From Lachnospiraceae bacterium Marseille-Q4251 (GTDB taxonomy: Bacteria > Bacillota > Clostridia > Lachnospirales > Lachnospiraceae): a stretch of 64,000 nt of DNA. The notes below the pieces were generated by a model that saw only the letters and a list, made by a program, of their open reading frames with translations, did no database searches and was not told the DNA's origin. The stretch is taken from NCBI GenBank assembly GCA_018223435.1, contig JAGTTO010000001.1, positions 1,116,001 through 1,180,000 on the forward strand, read 5' to 3'. Positions 1 to 9,500 of this stretch are shown one piece after another. The first letter of the stretch is position 1. Each line of letters opens with the position of its first letter. The translations under genes and the position numbers were made by a program.

Positions 1-1217
1 GCTCCATTTACATAAGCTTCCTCGAATACAGCTTTGGTTGCATCCAGAAGTCCCGGATACAGGCCATCCTTTGCACAGTCATCACCAAGAGCCCATCCGG
101 TGGAACGAACCTCAAGGATATGTTTCACATCTGCCGGAACATTGGAATCCAGCATCATATCATCAAGATCGGTAACAGACGGAACAGAAGTTCCAACTCC
201 GGTGATTCTTGCTTCCTGGCCCTGGGTTCCGCAGTAGAAGCTTGCGAATTCCATTGCCTCTTTCACATGTTCGGATTTTGCATTGACAGAAAGATAACCA
301 CAGCAAACCTGTGCGGGTTTGTACTGAGAGCCATCCTTTGTCGGATACGGGATATAATCGAAGTCGATTCCTTCTTCATAGAAGGTTTTAGTCAGCCAGC
401 GGCCTGCTGCAATGAAGCCGGTCTGGCCAGACATAAACATGGCATCCTCACCCTGACCATTCGGAAGGGTTCCGCCGTATACGAATCTGCCATCATTGAT
501 ACGATCGCATACATACTGGAAAGCTTCTTTTGCTTTGTCATCAAATTTGTACTCATCACCCTGCCATACGGTTCCGTCATTTGCAAATACCCAGTTGTAA
601 AGGCGGATGGTATCACCGGACTGGATCATTCCACTCTTTCCGTTCTCTTTCAGGGTATCGCAGATCTTATCAAAATTATCCCAGGTCCACTCACCTTTTT
701 CAAACAGGGACTGCGGATCTTCAAGTCCAAGATCTTCCATCATTTTCGGAGAATAATAAAGAACTACCGGATTACAGTCTACAGACAGACCATAAACACC
801 TTCATCATTTCTTGCTGCGCCCCATACGCCTTCACCAAAATCTTCTTCTTTTACATAAGAATCATCGGTTGCCAGGAAATCCTTCATATTAGCGATGGTT
901 CCGTTTTTCACCAGCTGGCTCATAACCGTATCCTCTACGAAGATGACGTCTGCTGCTGTTCCGCCTGCCAGCTGTGTGATCAGCTGCTGACTGTAACCAT
1001 CACTGGGAGATGCCTCAAAGGTTACATGGATCTTATCCTGTGCCTCATTGAAAGCGTCAACTGCCTGCTGATAAACCTTGATCTCATCAGCATTTCCTCT
1101 GGAGGTATAAGTGATCTCCACCTTATCCTCGTCTGCATTTCCAATTACTACATTTGTTCCCAGCAGTGTGGTAAATGCCATCACTCCTGCCATTCCAAGA
1201 ACCAGTTTCTTTTTCAT
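1..1217 (-). CDS. Sugar ABC transporter substrate-binding protein, C-terminus cut by window edge
   Basis: Reading the minus strand from 1217 gives an open frame beginning MKKKLVLGMAGVMAFTTLLG and running off the left edge, so at least 405 residues are present and the stop is missing. The N-terminus is a signal peptide followed by a typical family 1 solute-binding start (VEITYTSRGNADEIKVYQQA), then the AFNEAQDKIHVTFE and QQLITQLAGGTAADVIFVED segments that define carbohydrate-binding proteins of the MalE/UgpB type. An AAAGGAG ribosome site lies 11 bases before the ATG. There is no lipobox cysteine, which is unusual for a Gram-positive binding protein. It diverges from an alpha-galactosidase, so an alpha-galactoside ligand is a reasonable inference; permeases would lie outside the window to the left. 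Confidence 0.9.
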   Translation of the reverse strand, partial: MKKKLVLGMAGVMAFTTLLGTNVVIGNADEDKVEITYTSRGNADEIKVYQQAVDAFNEAQDKIHVTFEASPSDGYSQQLITQLAGGTAADVIFVEDTVMSQLVKNGTIANMKDFLATDDSYVKEEDFGEGVWGAARNDEGVYGLSVDCNPVVLYYSPKMMEDLGLEDPQSLFEKGEWTWDNFDKICDTLKENGKSGMIQSGDTIRLYNWVFANDGTVWQGDEYKFDDKAKEAFQYVCDRINDGRFVYGGTLPNGQGEDAMFMSGQTGFIAAGRWLTKTFYEEGIDFDYIPYPTKDGSQYKPAQVCCGYLSVNAKSEHVKEAMEFASFYCGTQGQEARITGVGTSVPSVTDLDDMMLDSNVPADVKHILEVRSTGWALGDDCAKDGLYPGLLDATKAVFEEAYVNG

Positions 1218-1237
1218 CGTTTCTGTTTCTCCTTTCA

Positions 1238-1480
1238 TTTACTAAACAGTAATTCCATTGTAGAAAACACCTTTTTTGTTTTAGTAAAATGTTTTCTTTG
1301 TTGATGAATCCAATATAGTACTTATATCCAGTGATGTCAACTCTTTTTTTCATTTTTCCGTTGTTTTTACTATACTTCTTTTTCTGCTTCAATTTTCTGT
1401 ATTGTTTTTTTAGTAAAATACTTGTTTTTTTTTATTTCGTATGCTATGGTAAAAGCATACTAAATCAGGAGGTTTTACTA
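1238..1480. promoter_or_regulatory. Divergent promoter region with five TTTACTA/TAGTAAA operator-like copies
   Basis: The heptamer TTTACTA or its complement TAGTAAA occurs at 1238-1244, 1282-1288, 1366-1372, 1411-1417 and 1474-1480. Two copies are embedded in an identical 12-mer TTTTAGTAAAAT (1279-1290, 1408-1419), and the first is part of the inverted repeat TTACT-N4-AGTAA (1239-1252). A promoter for the rightward gene is visible as TTGTTT (1422-1427), 17 bases, TATGGT (1445-1450). A leftward -10 TACAAT lies at 1262-1257 with an operator copy where its -35 would be. This looks like the binding region of a LacI-, ROK- or AraC-type sugar regulator not encoded in the window. Confidence 0.6.
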
Positions 1481-3301
1481 ATGAACATTCCAAAAGTAAA
1501 CATATCTTTTCGTAAACTTAAAGCAGATGTTGTTTCCTCCAGTGAAGAGGACGGCCTGCTCACTTTCCACTATACGATTTGCCCGGATGCATCTGCAGAG
1601 GATTCTTTTCCAGAACGCTTCCAGCTTTCTTCCTCTTCTCTTCCCTATATCCGCCTTCGTATGACATTCCCGGCTCTCGGGATCATCGGCACCTGGATGG
1701 CAGATTCCGGTTTTTCAAAAAATCTCCGGGCAGACTGGGCTCCCGGGCAACAAATCAATCTGAGTCATTCTGCTCCTGTGGTCTGCTTCTTCAATGGAAA
1801 TGACCAGAACTGCCTGACTCTGGCGCTTAGTGAGGCAGCCCGTGATGTTCTTCTTTTTCCTGGTATCCACGAAGAGAATGGGGAAATGCTTCTGGAAGCC
1901 GCCGTTCTTCTCTCTGAGCCGCTTTCAGGGGAATACCATCTTTCGATCCGACTGGATACCCGCACACTTCCTTTCTATGAATCACTGAAAGAAGTTTCCA
2001 ACTGGTGGGACAGTGTATCTTCTGACGCTCCAATGAAGGTTCCTGAAGAAGCCCGGATTCCCATGTACTCCACCTGGTACTCCTATCATCAGGATATCTC
2101 CGATGAAGCTCTTTCCAGAGAATACGGTCCGGCAGAAACTCTTGGTATGAAAGCTGTGATCATCGACGACGGTTGGCAGACCTCTGACAATAACAGAGGC
2201 TACGGCTACTGTGGTGACTGGGAAAACACACCGGATAAATTTCCGGATTTTGCCGCCCATGTGAAAAAGATCCATTCCCATCATATGAAATGCCTGCTCT
2301 GGTACAGTGTTCCTTTTATCGGCCGTTATTCCCGTATCTGGAATCGTTTTTCTGAAAAGCTGCTTCATTATGACGAAGAGCTGCACTGTGGCACTCTGGA
2401 TCCTCGTTATCCGGAGGTTCGTGAATATCTGGTTTCTGTTTTTGAAAAAGGTATGAAGGAGTGGAATCTGGATGGTTTTAAGCTGGATTTCATCGACTCC
2501 TTCCGCTCTTATCCGGATACCCCCGCTTATTCCGACACCATGGATTATTCCGAAATCCAGGACGCTGTCTATGCTCTGATGTTGGAGATTTCAAGAAGGC
2601 TGCAGAAGCAGAACCCTTCTCTTCTCATTGAGTTCCGTCAGAATTATATCGGGCCCAGGATGCGCCGGTTCGGTAATATTTTTCGTGTGGGAGACTGCCC
2701 CTTATCCGGTATCAGCAACCGGGTAGGAATCACTGACTTAAAGCTCATCAGTGGAAACACTGCCGTTCATTCTGATATGCTCATGTGGCACAGGGACGAG
2801 AAGCCAGAAGATGTAGCAATTCAGCTTATTAATAACATCTTTGCGACTCTGCAGATCTCCGCACATTTAAATGAACAGACCACGGAGCAAAAAAAAGTTC
2901 TGGCTCATTATCTGAACTTCTCCACCAAATACCGTGAAGTTCTTCAGTGTGGAGATTTCCGTGCGCATGCTCCACTGGCTCTTTATCCACTCCTGGAATC
3001 ATGCAAAGACCAGATATGGATCTCGGCCTCTTATAAGGAAAATCAAATCATCCCCAGTCCGGATCCTGCTTCCTATCGAGAAACCATTTTTCTCAATGGA
3101 ACAAAAACCCCGGAACTTACACTCCGTTTCTCCGCTCCAGGTGTCTTTCTCATCAGAAAACTGGATTGTTTCGGAGAAATTGTGCATGAGGAAACAAAAG
3201 CACTTACAGCCAGTGTTCATACCTTTCAGGTAAGTCAGGGAGGTGCTCTTTTCCTCTATCCTTCCGAAGCATCGAAATCCGATGTCGCTATTCACTCATA
3301 A
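1481..3301 (+). CDS. Alpha-galactosidase, GH36-like
   Basis: A 606-residue protein. The start at 1481 is chosen because AGGAGG (1467-1472) lies nine bases upstream; the open frame extends further back only through promoter DNA. It has an N-terminal beta-rich domain (about 1-190), then a (beta/alpha)8 region opening with the MYSTWYSYHQ and VIIDDGWQT strands. GFKLDFID near residue 335 matches the clan GH-D nucleophile strand, and FRVGDCP near 404 carries the likely acid/base aspartate. A C-terminal beta domain follows. No signal peptide is seen, so it should act in the cytosol on imported alpha-galactosides, which fits the divergent sugar-binding protein. Assignment to GH36 rather than GH27 rests on length and domain layout. 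Confidence 0.85.
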   Translation: MNIPKVNISFRKLKADVVSSSEEDGLLTFHYTICPDASAEDSFPERFQLSSSSLPYIRLRMTFPALGIIGTWMADSGFSKNLRADWAPGQQINLSHSAPVVCFFNGNDQNCLTLALSEAARDVLLFPGIHEENGEMLLEAAVLLSEPLSGEYHLSIRLDTRTLPFYESLKEVSNWWDSVSSDAPMKVPEEARIPMYSTWYSYHQDISDEALSREYGPAETLGMKAVIIDDGWQTSDNNRGYGYCGDWENTPDKFPDFAAHVKKIHSHHMKCLLWYSVPFIGRYSRIWNRFSEKLLHYDEELHCGTLDPRYPEVREYLVSVFEKGMKEWNLDGFKLDFIDSFRSYPDTPAYSDTMDYSEIQDAVYALMLEISRRLQKQNPSLLIEFRQNYIGPRMRRFGNIFRVGDCPLSGISNRVGITDLKLISGNTAVHSDMLMWHRDEKPEDVAIQLINNIFATLQISAHLNEQTTEQKKVLAHYLNFSTKYREVLQCGDFRAHAPLALYPLLESCKDQIWISASYKENQIIPSPDPASYRETIFLNGTKTPELTLRFSAPGVFLIRKLDCFGEIVHEETKALTASVHTFQVSQGGALFLYPSEASKSDVAIHS

Positions 3302-3363
3302 ATACGATTGCTTAACGTTCTGTACACTTGAAGCAACGAAAAGATTCTTCTGCATGCAAGCCA

Positions 3364-3424
3364 TAAAAAAAGGCTGTCGCCCGACAAAGATTTTGTCGGT
3401 ACGACAGCCTTGATTTTTGTTTTT
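3364..3424. terminator. Bidirectional terminator between alpha-galactosidase and crh
   Basis: Outer arms AGGCTGTCG (3371-3379) and CGACAGCCT (3402-3410) enclose a second stem CCGACAAA (3381-3388) / TTTGTCGG (3392-3399). Seven A residues on the left give a U-run for the minus-strand operon, and a T-rich stretch on the right serves the plus-strand gene. Confidence 0.85.
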
Positions 3425-3432
3425 TGATCTGA

Positions 3433-3687
3433 TCAATTCCCACTCAGATATTTCTCAATTTCCTTCATGGCCTCTTCCTCGTCGATTCCGTTGGCGGAAA
3501 CAACGATGCTGTCACCGTAGTTCAGGCCCAGGGTCATCATTCCCATGATACTCTTGGCGTTTACATGGCGATCCTCACTCTCCACATAGATCTCGCTGTC
3601 GTACTGGCTGGCTACCTGTACAAGCAGTGCCACCGGACGTGCCTCCAGACCGTTTCTGATTTGGATCATCACTGGTTTCTTAATCAT
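3433..3687 (-). CDS. crh: HPr-like protein of the Crh type (catalytic His replaced)
   Basis: An 84-residue HPr-fold protein. The motif that in PTS HPr reads GxHARP is GLEARP here, so position 15 is glutamate instead of the phosphorylatable histidine; it cannot serve as a PTS phosphocarrier in the usual way. The regulatory serine is kept in KSIMGMM (Ser46), the HPr kinase/phosphatase target. This is the pattern of Bacillus Crh (Gln15, Ser46), which works with CcpA in catabolite repression and binds metabolic enzymes. Its start overlaps the end of whiA by 8 bases, matching the Bacillus yvcJ-yvcK-yvcL-crh order, except that yvcK is absent here. It is the last gene before a strong terminator. Confidence 0.9.
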   Translation of the reverse strand: MIKKPVMIQIRNGLEARPVALLVQVASQYDSEIYVESEDRHVNAKSIMGMMTLGLNYGDSIVVSANGIDEEEAMKEIEKYLSGN

Positions 3688-4657
3688 AATAATGCTCCTC
3701 CTTACTTCCTCTCAGCGTTTCCGCTAAATTACTTAGTTTTCTTAATCTATGGTTGACTCCAGATTTTCCAATGGGTGGGTTGTGCATAAGCCCCAGTTCC
3801 TTTAAAGATGCCTCCGGATTTTCCAGGCGAAGATCCGCCGTCTCCAGGAGTTCCTCCGACAGGTCCGAAAACCCGCCTGCTGCCTTCAGGTATCTGATAT
3901 CTTCTGTCTGTTTGACAGCCGCGCTGACTGTCTTATGAATGTTGGCAGTCTCGCAGTTGACCTTCCGGTTCACAGAATTTCTCATTTCCTTGAGGATACG
4001 CACATTTTCCAGGTCCATCAGCGCGACATGCGCTTCCATGACATTCAGTAAATCGACGATCTGCGCGCCTTCTTTTAAGTATACCACAAAATATCTCTTT
4101 CGGCACACTATTTTTGCATCCATATCAAAACTTCCGATGAGCTCCTGAATCTGCCGGGCTTTTGCCTCGCTGGAACAGACAATCTCAAAGTGATAGGATT
4201 TGTTGGGATCGCTCATGGAACCGGTACTTAAGAACGCTCCCCGGATAAACGCCCGCTTACAGCATGTCCTCTGAAGGAGAATATTATCCGCAGCGGTGAG
4301 GTTTTCCCGGATCTCCATATGGCCGTCGATGAGTTTCAGGGCCTGGAGCACCCGGAGCGCATCTTCATGCTTCGGCACCAGAACGTTGTAAATTCTGGTC
4401 TTCTGCGGCTTCTGATGCTGTCGGATCGAAACCTCTGGTTCTATATTAAATATTTTCTGCAATAATGTAAAGCATTTTCTCGCCACAGGCAGGTTATCGG
4501 TCTGGATTTTCACCCGGTAACGGTCGCCGCTGGTGATGACCACGCCGCCGCACATGCCCATGATGGCTGCCAGTTCCGCGATCTGGCAATGTCTTGCCGT
4601 GCTGACTTTCTGTGAAAGCTCCTCTTTCACTTCCCCGGAAAATGACATCTCTCTCAC
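3680..4657 (-). CDS. whiA: WhiA-type DNA-binding protein
   Basis: A 325-residue protein beginning MSFSGEVKEELSQ, the usual WhiA opening (first Met in the track is MREMSF; the Met three residues on is equally possible). It has a LAGLIDADG-like N-terminal fold with two halves, including CCKRAFIRGAFLSTGSMSDP, and a C-terminal helix-turn-helix with SLKELGLMHNPPIGKSGVNH and RLRKLSNLAE, the family signature. WhiA acts in cell division, chromosome segregation and sporulation control in Gram-positives. It overlaps rapZ by 4 bases (ATGA) upstream and crh by 8 downstream, so translation is probably coupled through the operon. Confidence 0.97.
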   Translation of the reverse strand: MREMSFSGEVKEELSQKVSTARHCQIAELAAIMGMCGGVVITSGDRYRVKIQTDNLPVARKCFTLLQKIFNIEPEVSIRQHQKPQKTRIYNVLVPKHEDALRVLQALKLIDGHMEIRENLTAADNILLQRTCCKRAFIRGAFLSTGSMSDPNKSYHFEIVCSSEAKARQIQELIGSFDMDAKIVCRKRYFVVYLKEGAQIVDLLNVMEAHVALMDLENVRILKEMRNSVNRKVNCETANIHKTVSAAVKQTEDIRYLKAAGGFSDLSEELLETADLRLENPEASLKELGLMHNPPIGKSGVNHRLRKLSNLAETLRGSKEEHYYD

Positions 4658-5511
4658 CTCGACACATCCCGGTGTTCCAGCCGGACTCCATATTCTGAGC
4701 GGTCGCTCAGCGCCTCAAAAAGCTTGTTGGCCAGTGTCACCGAGCGGTGCTTGCCGCCGGTGCAGCCGATGCCGATGACCAGCTGATTCTTGCCTTCCAG
4801 TATGTAATTGGGAATGAGGAAATTCAGCATGTCCACGAGCTTGTCCAGGAAGATATGGGAGATCTCGTAGTCCATAACGAAATCCTGAACCTCCTCATCG
4901 TTTCCCGTCTTGTATTTGAGTCCGTCCACATAGTAGGGATTCGGCAGAAAACGAACATCAAAAACCAGGTCACAGTCGTTGGGAATCCCGTATTTGAAAC
5001 CGAAAGACAGAACAGTGATCATCAGATTCTTGAAGTTCTTTTCTTCCACCAGGATCTGTTCCAGGGCCTTCTTAAGTTCCCTCGTGAGCAGCTGACTGGT
5101 ATCCAGAATATAGGTGGCGTTCTCCTTTAAATAAAGAAGCTTTTCTCTCTCGAGGCGGATACCATCCTCCACCCGGCCCTGTTTGGCCAGGGGATGGGCA
5201 CGCCTCGTCTCCTTGTATCTCTTGACCAGAACCTCGTCGCTGGCCTCCAGATAGAGGATCTGGTAGGCCACGCCGGATGCTTTTAAGTTTTCCAGTACCG
5301 AGGCCATCTCATCCAGGGAACGGCCGTTTCGGATATCCACGCCCACAGCCACCTGACTGATATCGCTTCCGGGCGCATGAGCCAGCTCCGCAAACTTCGG
5401 AAGCAGAGCGATGGGGAGGTTATCCACACAGAAATACCCCATATCCTCCAGCATTTTCAGGGCTGTGGATTTTCCCGCCCCTGACATTCCGGTTACAATG
5501 ACAAATTTCAT
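4654..5511 (-). CDS. rapZ: RapZ/YvcJ family nucleotide-binding adaptor
   Basis: A 285-residue P-loop protein. Walker A is GMSGAGKST at residues 8-16, with a Walker B-like segment later and the C-terminal family signature IGIGCTGGKHRSVTLA. In E. coli RapZ guides RNase E to the GlmZ small RNA and so sets GlmS levels; in Firmicutes YvcJ hydrolyses GTP and ATP and affects competence and cell-envelope traits, with no known RNase E partner. Its place between murB and whiA, with 4-base overlaps on both sides, supports a role tied to amino-sugar or wall-precursor supply. Confidence 0.96.
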   Translation of the reverse strand: MKFVIVTGMSGAGKSTALKMLEDMGYFCVDNLPIALLPKFAELAHAPGSDISQVAVGVDIRNGRSLDEMASVLENLKASGVAYQILYLEASDEVLVKRYKETRRAHPLAKQGRVEDGIRLEREKLLYLKENATYILDTSQLLTRELKKALEQILVEEKNFKNLMITVLSFGFKYGIPNDCDLVFDVRFLPNPYYVDGLKYKTGNDEEVQDFVMDYEISHIFLDKLVDMLNFLIPNYILEGKNQLVIGIGCTGGKHRSVTLANKLFEALSDRSEYGVRLEHRDVSR

Positions 5512-6428
5512 TCGAATTCTCCCAACATCTTCACTTCCGGCTCCAGACGGACGCCGAAACGCTCTTCCACGCGGTCAGCCACTTCTTTTATCAAAAGCTG
5601 TACGTCCTTTGCGGTGGCCCCGCCTTTGTTGATAACAAAACCGCAATGCTTCTCGGAAACCTGCGCTCCGCCGACAGAGAAGCCCCGAAGCCCTGTATCC
5701 ATAATCAGTTTTCCTGCAAAATAGCCTTCCGGCCGTTTAAAGGTGCTTCCTGCACTCGGATATTCCACCGGCTGCTTGCTCACACGCTTTTCCTTCAACT
5801 CTTCCATCATGGAACGGATCTCGTTCTGATCGCCCTTTTTCAGGCGAAGAGCAGCTCCCAGAACAAAATAATGTTTCTTTTGGATCACACTGGTCCGGTA
5901 TCCCAGCTCCAGTTCTTCTCCGGAAAGCCTTAAAAACTCTCCGTCCTCTGTCAGAACATCGCTCCAGAGGATGACATCCTTCATCTCTCCGCCATAAGCG
6001 CCTGCATTCATAACGACTGCGCCCCCCAGGGTTCCCGGGATGCCGGAGGCAAATTCAAGCCCGGTCAGGCCCTGCTCCGCCGCCTGATTGGCCAGACGTA
6101 CCAGAAGCGCTCCCGACTGGGCATAAATGTTTTCCTCTTCTATGATGATATTGGAAAAATTCTTAAACAGCTGAATGATAACGCCCCGGAACCCCTTATC
6201 TCCCACCAGGAGATTGCTTCCATTTCCGAGAACAGCAAAGGGGATCTCTTCCTCTTTGCAAAGCCGGATCACCTGACGGATTTCCTCTTTCGTATGAGGT
6301 GTCACAAAATAATCTGCCGGACCGCCGATCCGAAAGGTGGTATGACGGCTCATGGGCTCCTCTGTGACTACTTCCCCGCTACCGGCTGCCCGGCGCAGGT
6401 GCTCCAATAAATTCTGATCACTTTTCAT
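5508..6428 (-). CDS. murB: UDP-N-acetylenolpyruvoylglucosamine reductase
   Basis: MurB reduces UDP-GlcNAc-enolpyruvate to UDP-MurNAc with FAD and NADPH. The FAD-binding signature is clear: TTFRIGGPADYFVTP, AVLGNGSNLLVGDKGFRG, and GLEFASGIPGTLGGAVVMNAGAYGGEM, with SAGSTFKRPEGYFAGKLI carrying the catalytic serine of the type II enzyme. I start at 6428 (306 residues): AGGAG lies 9 bases upstream. The longer frame to 6500 would begin inside the promoter. It is the first gene of the murB-rapZ-whiA-crh operon. Confidence 0.96.
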   Translation of the reverse strand: MKSDQNLLEHLRRAAGSGEVVTEEPMSRHTTFRIGGPADYFVTPHTKEEIRQVIRLCKEEEIPFAVLGNGSNLLVGDKGFRGVIIQLFKNFSNIIIEEENIYAQSGALLVRLANQAAEQGLTGLEFASGIPGTLGGAVVMNAGAYGGEMKDVILWSDVLTEDGEFLRLSGEELELGYRTSVIQKKHYFVLGAALRLKKGDQNEIRSMMEELKEKRVSKQPVEYPSAGSTFKRPEGYFAGKLIMDTGLRGFSVGGAQVSEKHCGFVINKGGATAKDVQLLIKEVADRVEERFGVRLEPEVKMLGEFE

Positions 6429-6485
6429 GTTTATTCTCCTGCCGCAAACGGGCAGACCTCTGCCCTGTGCGTTTTCATGACTCTC

Positions 6486-6514
6486 ATCATACAACAACAA
6501 ACGGATTTCTTCAA
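6486..6514 (-). promoter_or_regulatory. Promoter of the murB-rapZ-whiA-crh operon
   Basis: On the minus strand TTGAAG (6514-6509), a 17-base spacer and TATGAT (6491-6486) make a good sigma-A promoter. A short hairpin GGGCAGA/TCTGCCC lies in the leader at 6450-6465, between the promoter and the murB ribosome site. Confidence 0.75.
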
Positions 6515-6531
6515 GCCCTAAGTTTAGAAAA

Positions 6532-6555
6532 GCACCCCGAAGTCTTCCGGGGTGC
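6532..6555 (-). terminator. Terminator of the GtrA-YfhO gene
   Basis: Minus-strand hairpin with GCACCCCG arms around GAAGACTT, followed by TTTTCT. It lies 9 bases past the stop codon of the upstream gene and before the murB promoter. Confidence 0.7.
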
Positions 6556-6563
6556 CATAAAAA

Positions 6564-9500
6564 TTATTCTTCTAAATCCTGTTTTTCTTCCAGCTCCTCT
6601 TCTTCCTCCCGTCTGGCAAGCGGAATTGCCGCTTCCATTCCTTCTTCCGGAGGAATCTGAATCAGCCGCCGCTGATTTTCCAGGATCAGTGTCAGGAAGA
6701 ACAGGGCCAGGCAGAGGATGCTTAAAATCGTACCTTCCCAGAGTCCGGGCGCCGTGTAATCGAGAGCAATCTCGTGACTTCCCTCAGTGAGGTCGATACC
6801 GAGAAGGGAACGGCCCACCGCGTAGGTCTCGACGGTTTTTCCGTCCACCTTCACCTTCCAGCCCGTATCATAGGGGAGGGAGAAAAGAAGGGTTCCGTCC
6901 TGGTCGGCGTCGATCGTACCGCGGATTTTTCCGTCTTTCACATAGTATGAGCCATCCTCGCTGTCGGTCACAAGCTGGGACGAAGCCAGTTTGTCATGAA
7001 CCATCTGGTACTCTTCATCAGAGCAGATGTAGACGTTGGCCGTCACGCTGCCCTCCTGATTTTCGCTGAACTCACAGGTCACAGTGGCGATCTCATCCTC
7101 GTCAAAACAGCCCAGATCGTAGAGATGATCGTTGTACTTATCGTAGGATTTCGTGTAGTCCGGTGTGGAAACAGTGATTTTTTCCGTCTTTCTCGTGACT
7201 TCAAGATAGGCCTGCATGCCTGCGGGAATCACGATATCGTAGCTTCCGCCGTCAGTCATCTCAATGCTCTGGTTCAGTGTGAAAAGCGGTCCTTCGTTGA
7301 CTGCCAGGGCCACGAACTCATTCTGGACGTCGGCGGCGTTTCCGCTGTCGATATCCCAGTCCTTGATATCCGAATCCACCATAAAACCGATAGAAAGTGC
7401 ATTATCGTTCCGGTAAAGGGCCAGAGGCTCCTCATAGTCCACCTGCTCCATCTGATAGAGACGGTCGGTGACGGTTCTGGATTCTACATATTTGACGCCT
7501 AAAATATCGTTGAAAAGCTTCGTAAGGCCCACATAGCCGCTCTTGTTGGTCCGGGCCTCCATGCCGAGGGCCTTACAGAGATCCACGGTGGACGCAGGCA
7601 TCGTGGAGGAAAAGAGCATGACGCCGTCTCCGCCCATGAACATATCCGCATTTCTCATCCGGGTGCTGTCGATGTCGCTCCGGTAGAAGCTGCTGCCATC
7701 CTCATTTCTCGCCATGAGTTTTTCGTAGGCGATCTGGTCATCCAGGTAAGTCTGCCGGCTGACCGTACCGTTCATGCTGACGCCGTAGACCGCCGTGGCT
7801 GTCATCTCCGCCACGCCGATGAAGACGAGAACCCGCTTGAAGAGTTTTTCCTCCCGGGCTTTTTTCACCAGACCGTAGAGAAGCAGGAGCACGCCGTAAA
7901 CCGTCAGCAGAAACTCTGTAGCCAGATAAACGTAAAACTCCCGGTCCCCCAGGCCCGTCCACCAGGAATAGCCTGTGAAAGCCAGCGGAACCGCCGCCGC
8001 GATCAGCACTCTTGTGCCAGAGAGGTAGCGCACATGCCAGAGGGCCTGATGGGCCATGACAAGAAGCATGGCGATGTAAAGGAAGGCGAAACGGTTCGGA
8101 AGACCGTTCTGCGTATGGAAGCCGTGCCAGATAAAGTTCAATATATTGGTGTCAAAGCTCATGAAAAGCAGGACACAGAGCGCCGTCTTGGCGATCCGCT
8201 CCCGGAGACTTACATACTTATCCAGCAGGAAAAGCACCGCAAGGACCAGTGTCAGTACGCCGCAGAAAGCATTGAGTTCATACTGATGGTCCGCGATATT
8301 GATGGGCTCCACAAAGGCGAACTGGCTCGTAAGCTGGGAAGCGTCGTGAAGGTAAAGCTTCGGAGGCCAGGGAAATTTGTTTTCCGCGGACTCGGTGACG
8401 CCTAGTCCTAAGAAGGCCGGAACCAGCATGATAGCCGCCATACCGCCGGAGAGCAGCGCATACCAGCCAAAGGTCAGGGCGCTGGTGAAAAATTTCTTCA
8501 CCGTCAGCCCTTTTGTACTGATCCACTGTACCAGCAGGTAGAGGCAGGAGAACAGGCAGAGCATGAAGCCGATGTAATAGTTGCAGTAGAGGGCGTAGAA
8601 AAGAGAAACGCAGAACATTTTTCCGTTTCCGCCCTTTACGATGCGCTCGATGCCGAGCATCACCAGCGGCAGCATGGCGATACTGTCAAACCACATGAGG
8701 TTGAAATAGTAGCCGATCATGAAGCTGCTGAGGGCATACATCGTGCCGAAAAGCACCGGAAAATAGCTTTTTCCTTTTTCCTTGTAAGCCAGATACCAGC
8801 TGAAGGTACAGCCACAGAGCCCCAGCTTCAGGACGATGAAAAGAGCCATCACATCCATCATGTTCCGCTTCGGGAAAAGCACCAGCAGGAAGTTCATGGG
8901 GCTTGCGAGATAATAAGCGATCGTCGCCCAGAAATTGATCCCCAGGCCGCCTCCCATGGAATAGAGGAAGCTCTCGTTATTCACCAGCTTCTCATGAAAC
9001 TCGGTAAAGAAGGGAAGGTACTGGTGAAGGGAATCGATGATCAGCACGCCGTGGTCTCCGAAGGGATAAACCAGGTTCACGGCGAAGCTCACCGCCACCA
9101 CCACGGCCGGAATCACAAAGCCGAAGGCGGCACAGCGGCGGATCCTTTTTTTCTCCAGAAGTTCTTCCGGGGAAAGGAACTCTTTTGGGGGCTTGTCCTT
9201 GAATACGAAGCACTTGCTGAACACATAGTTCAGGACCAGCACCACCACCTGAATCAGCAGCTTGCCGATCATATCCGGCACACCGAAGACACAGCAGAGA
9301 ATCACCACGCCGAAAATCTCGATAAACATCGTGCTGAGGCGCATGCCGATGAACTGCCCCGCCTCCACAAGAAGCTCCCGGATTCCCCTCGTCCTGCTCT
9401 CAAAGACGAAAATCTTATTCACCACATAGGCGAAGAGAATGGACAGGGAGATCGAGAGAAAGTTGGCAATGGTAATGTCAATTCCCAGAAAATGCCGGAA

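Noticed and set aside
120..1304. 394-residue plus-strand frame at the left edge
   Set aside because: It is the mirror of the sugar-binding protein read on the minus strand, whose signal peptide and ribosome site are clear.
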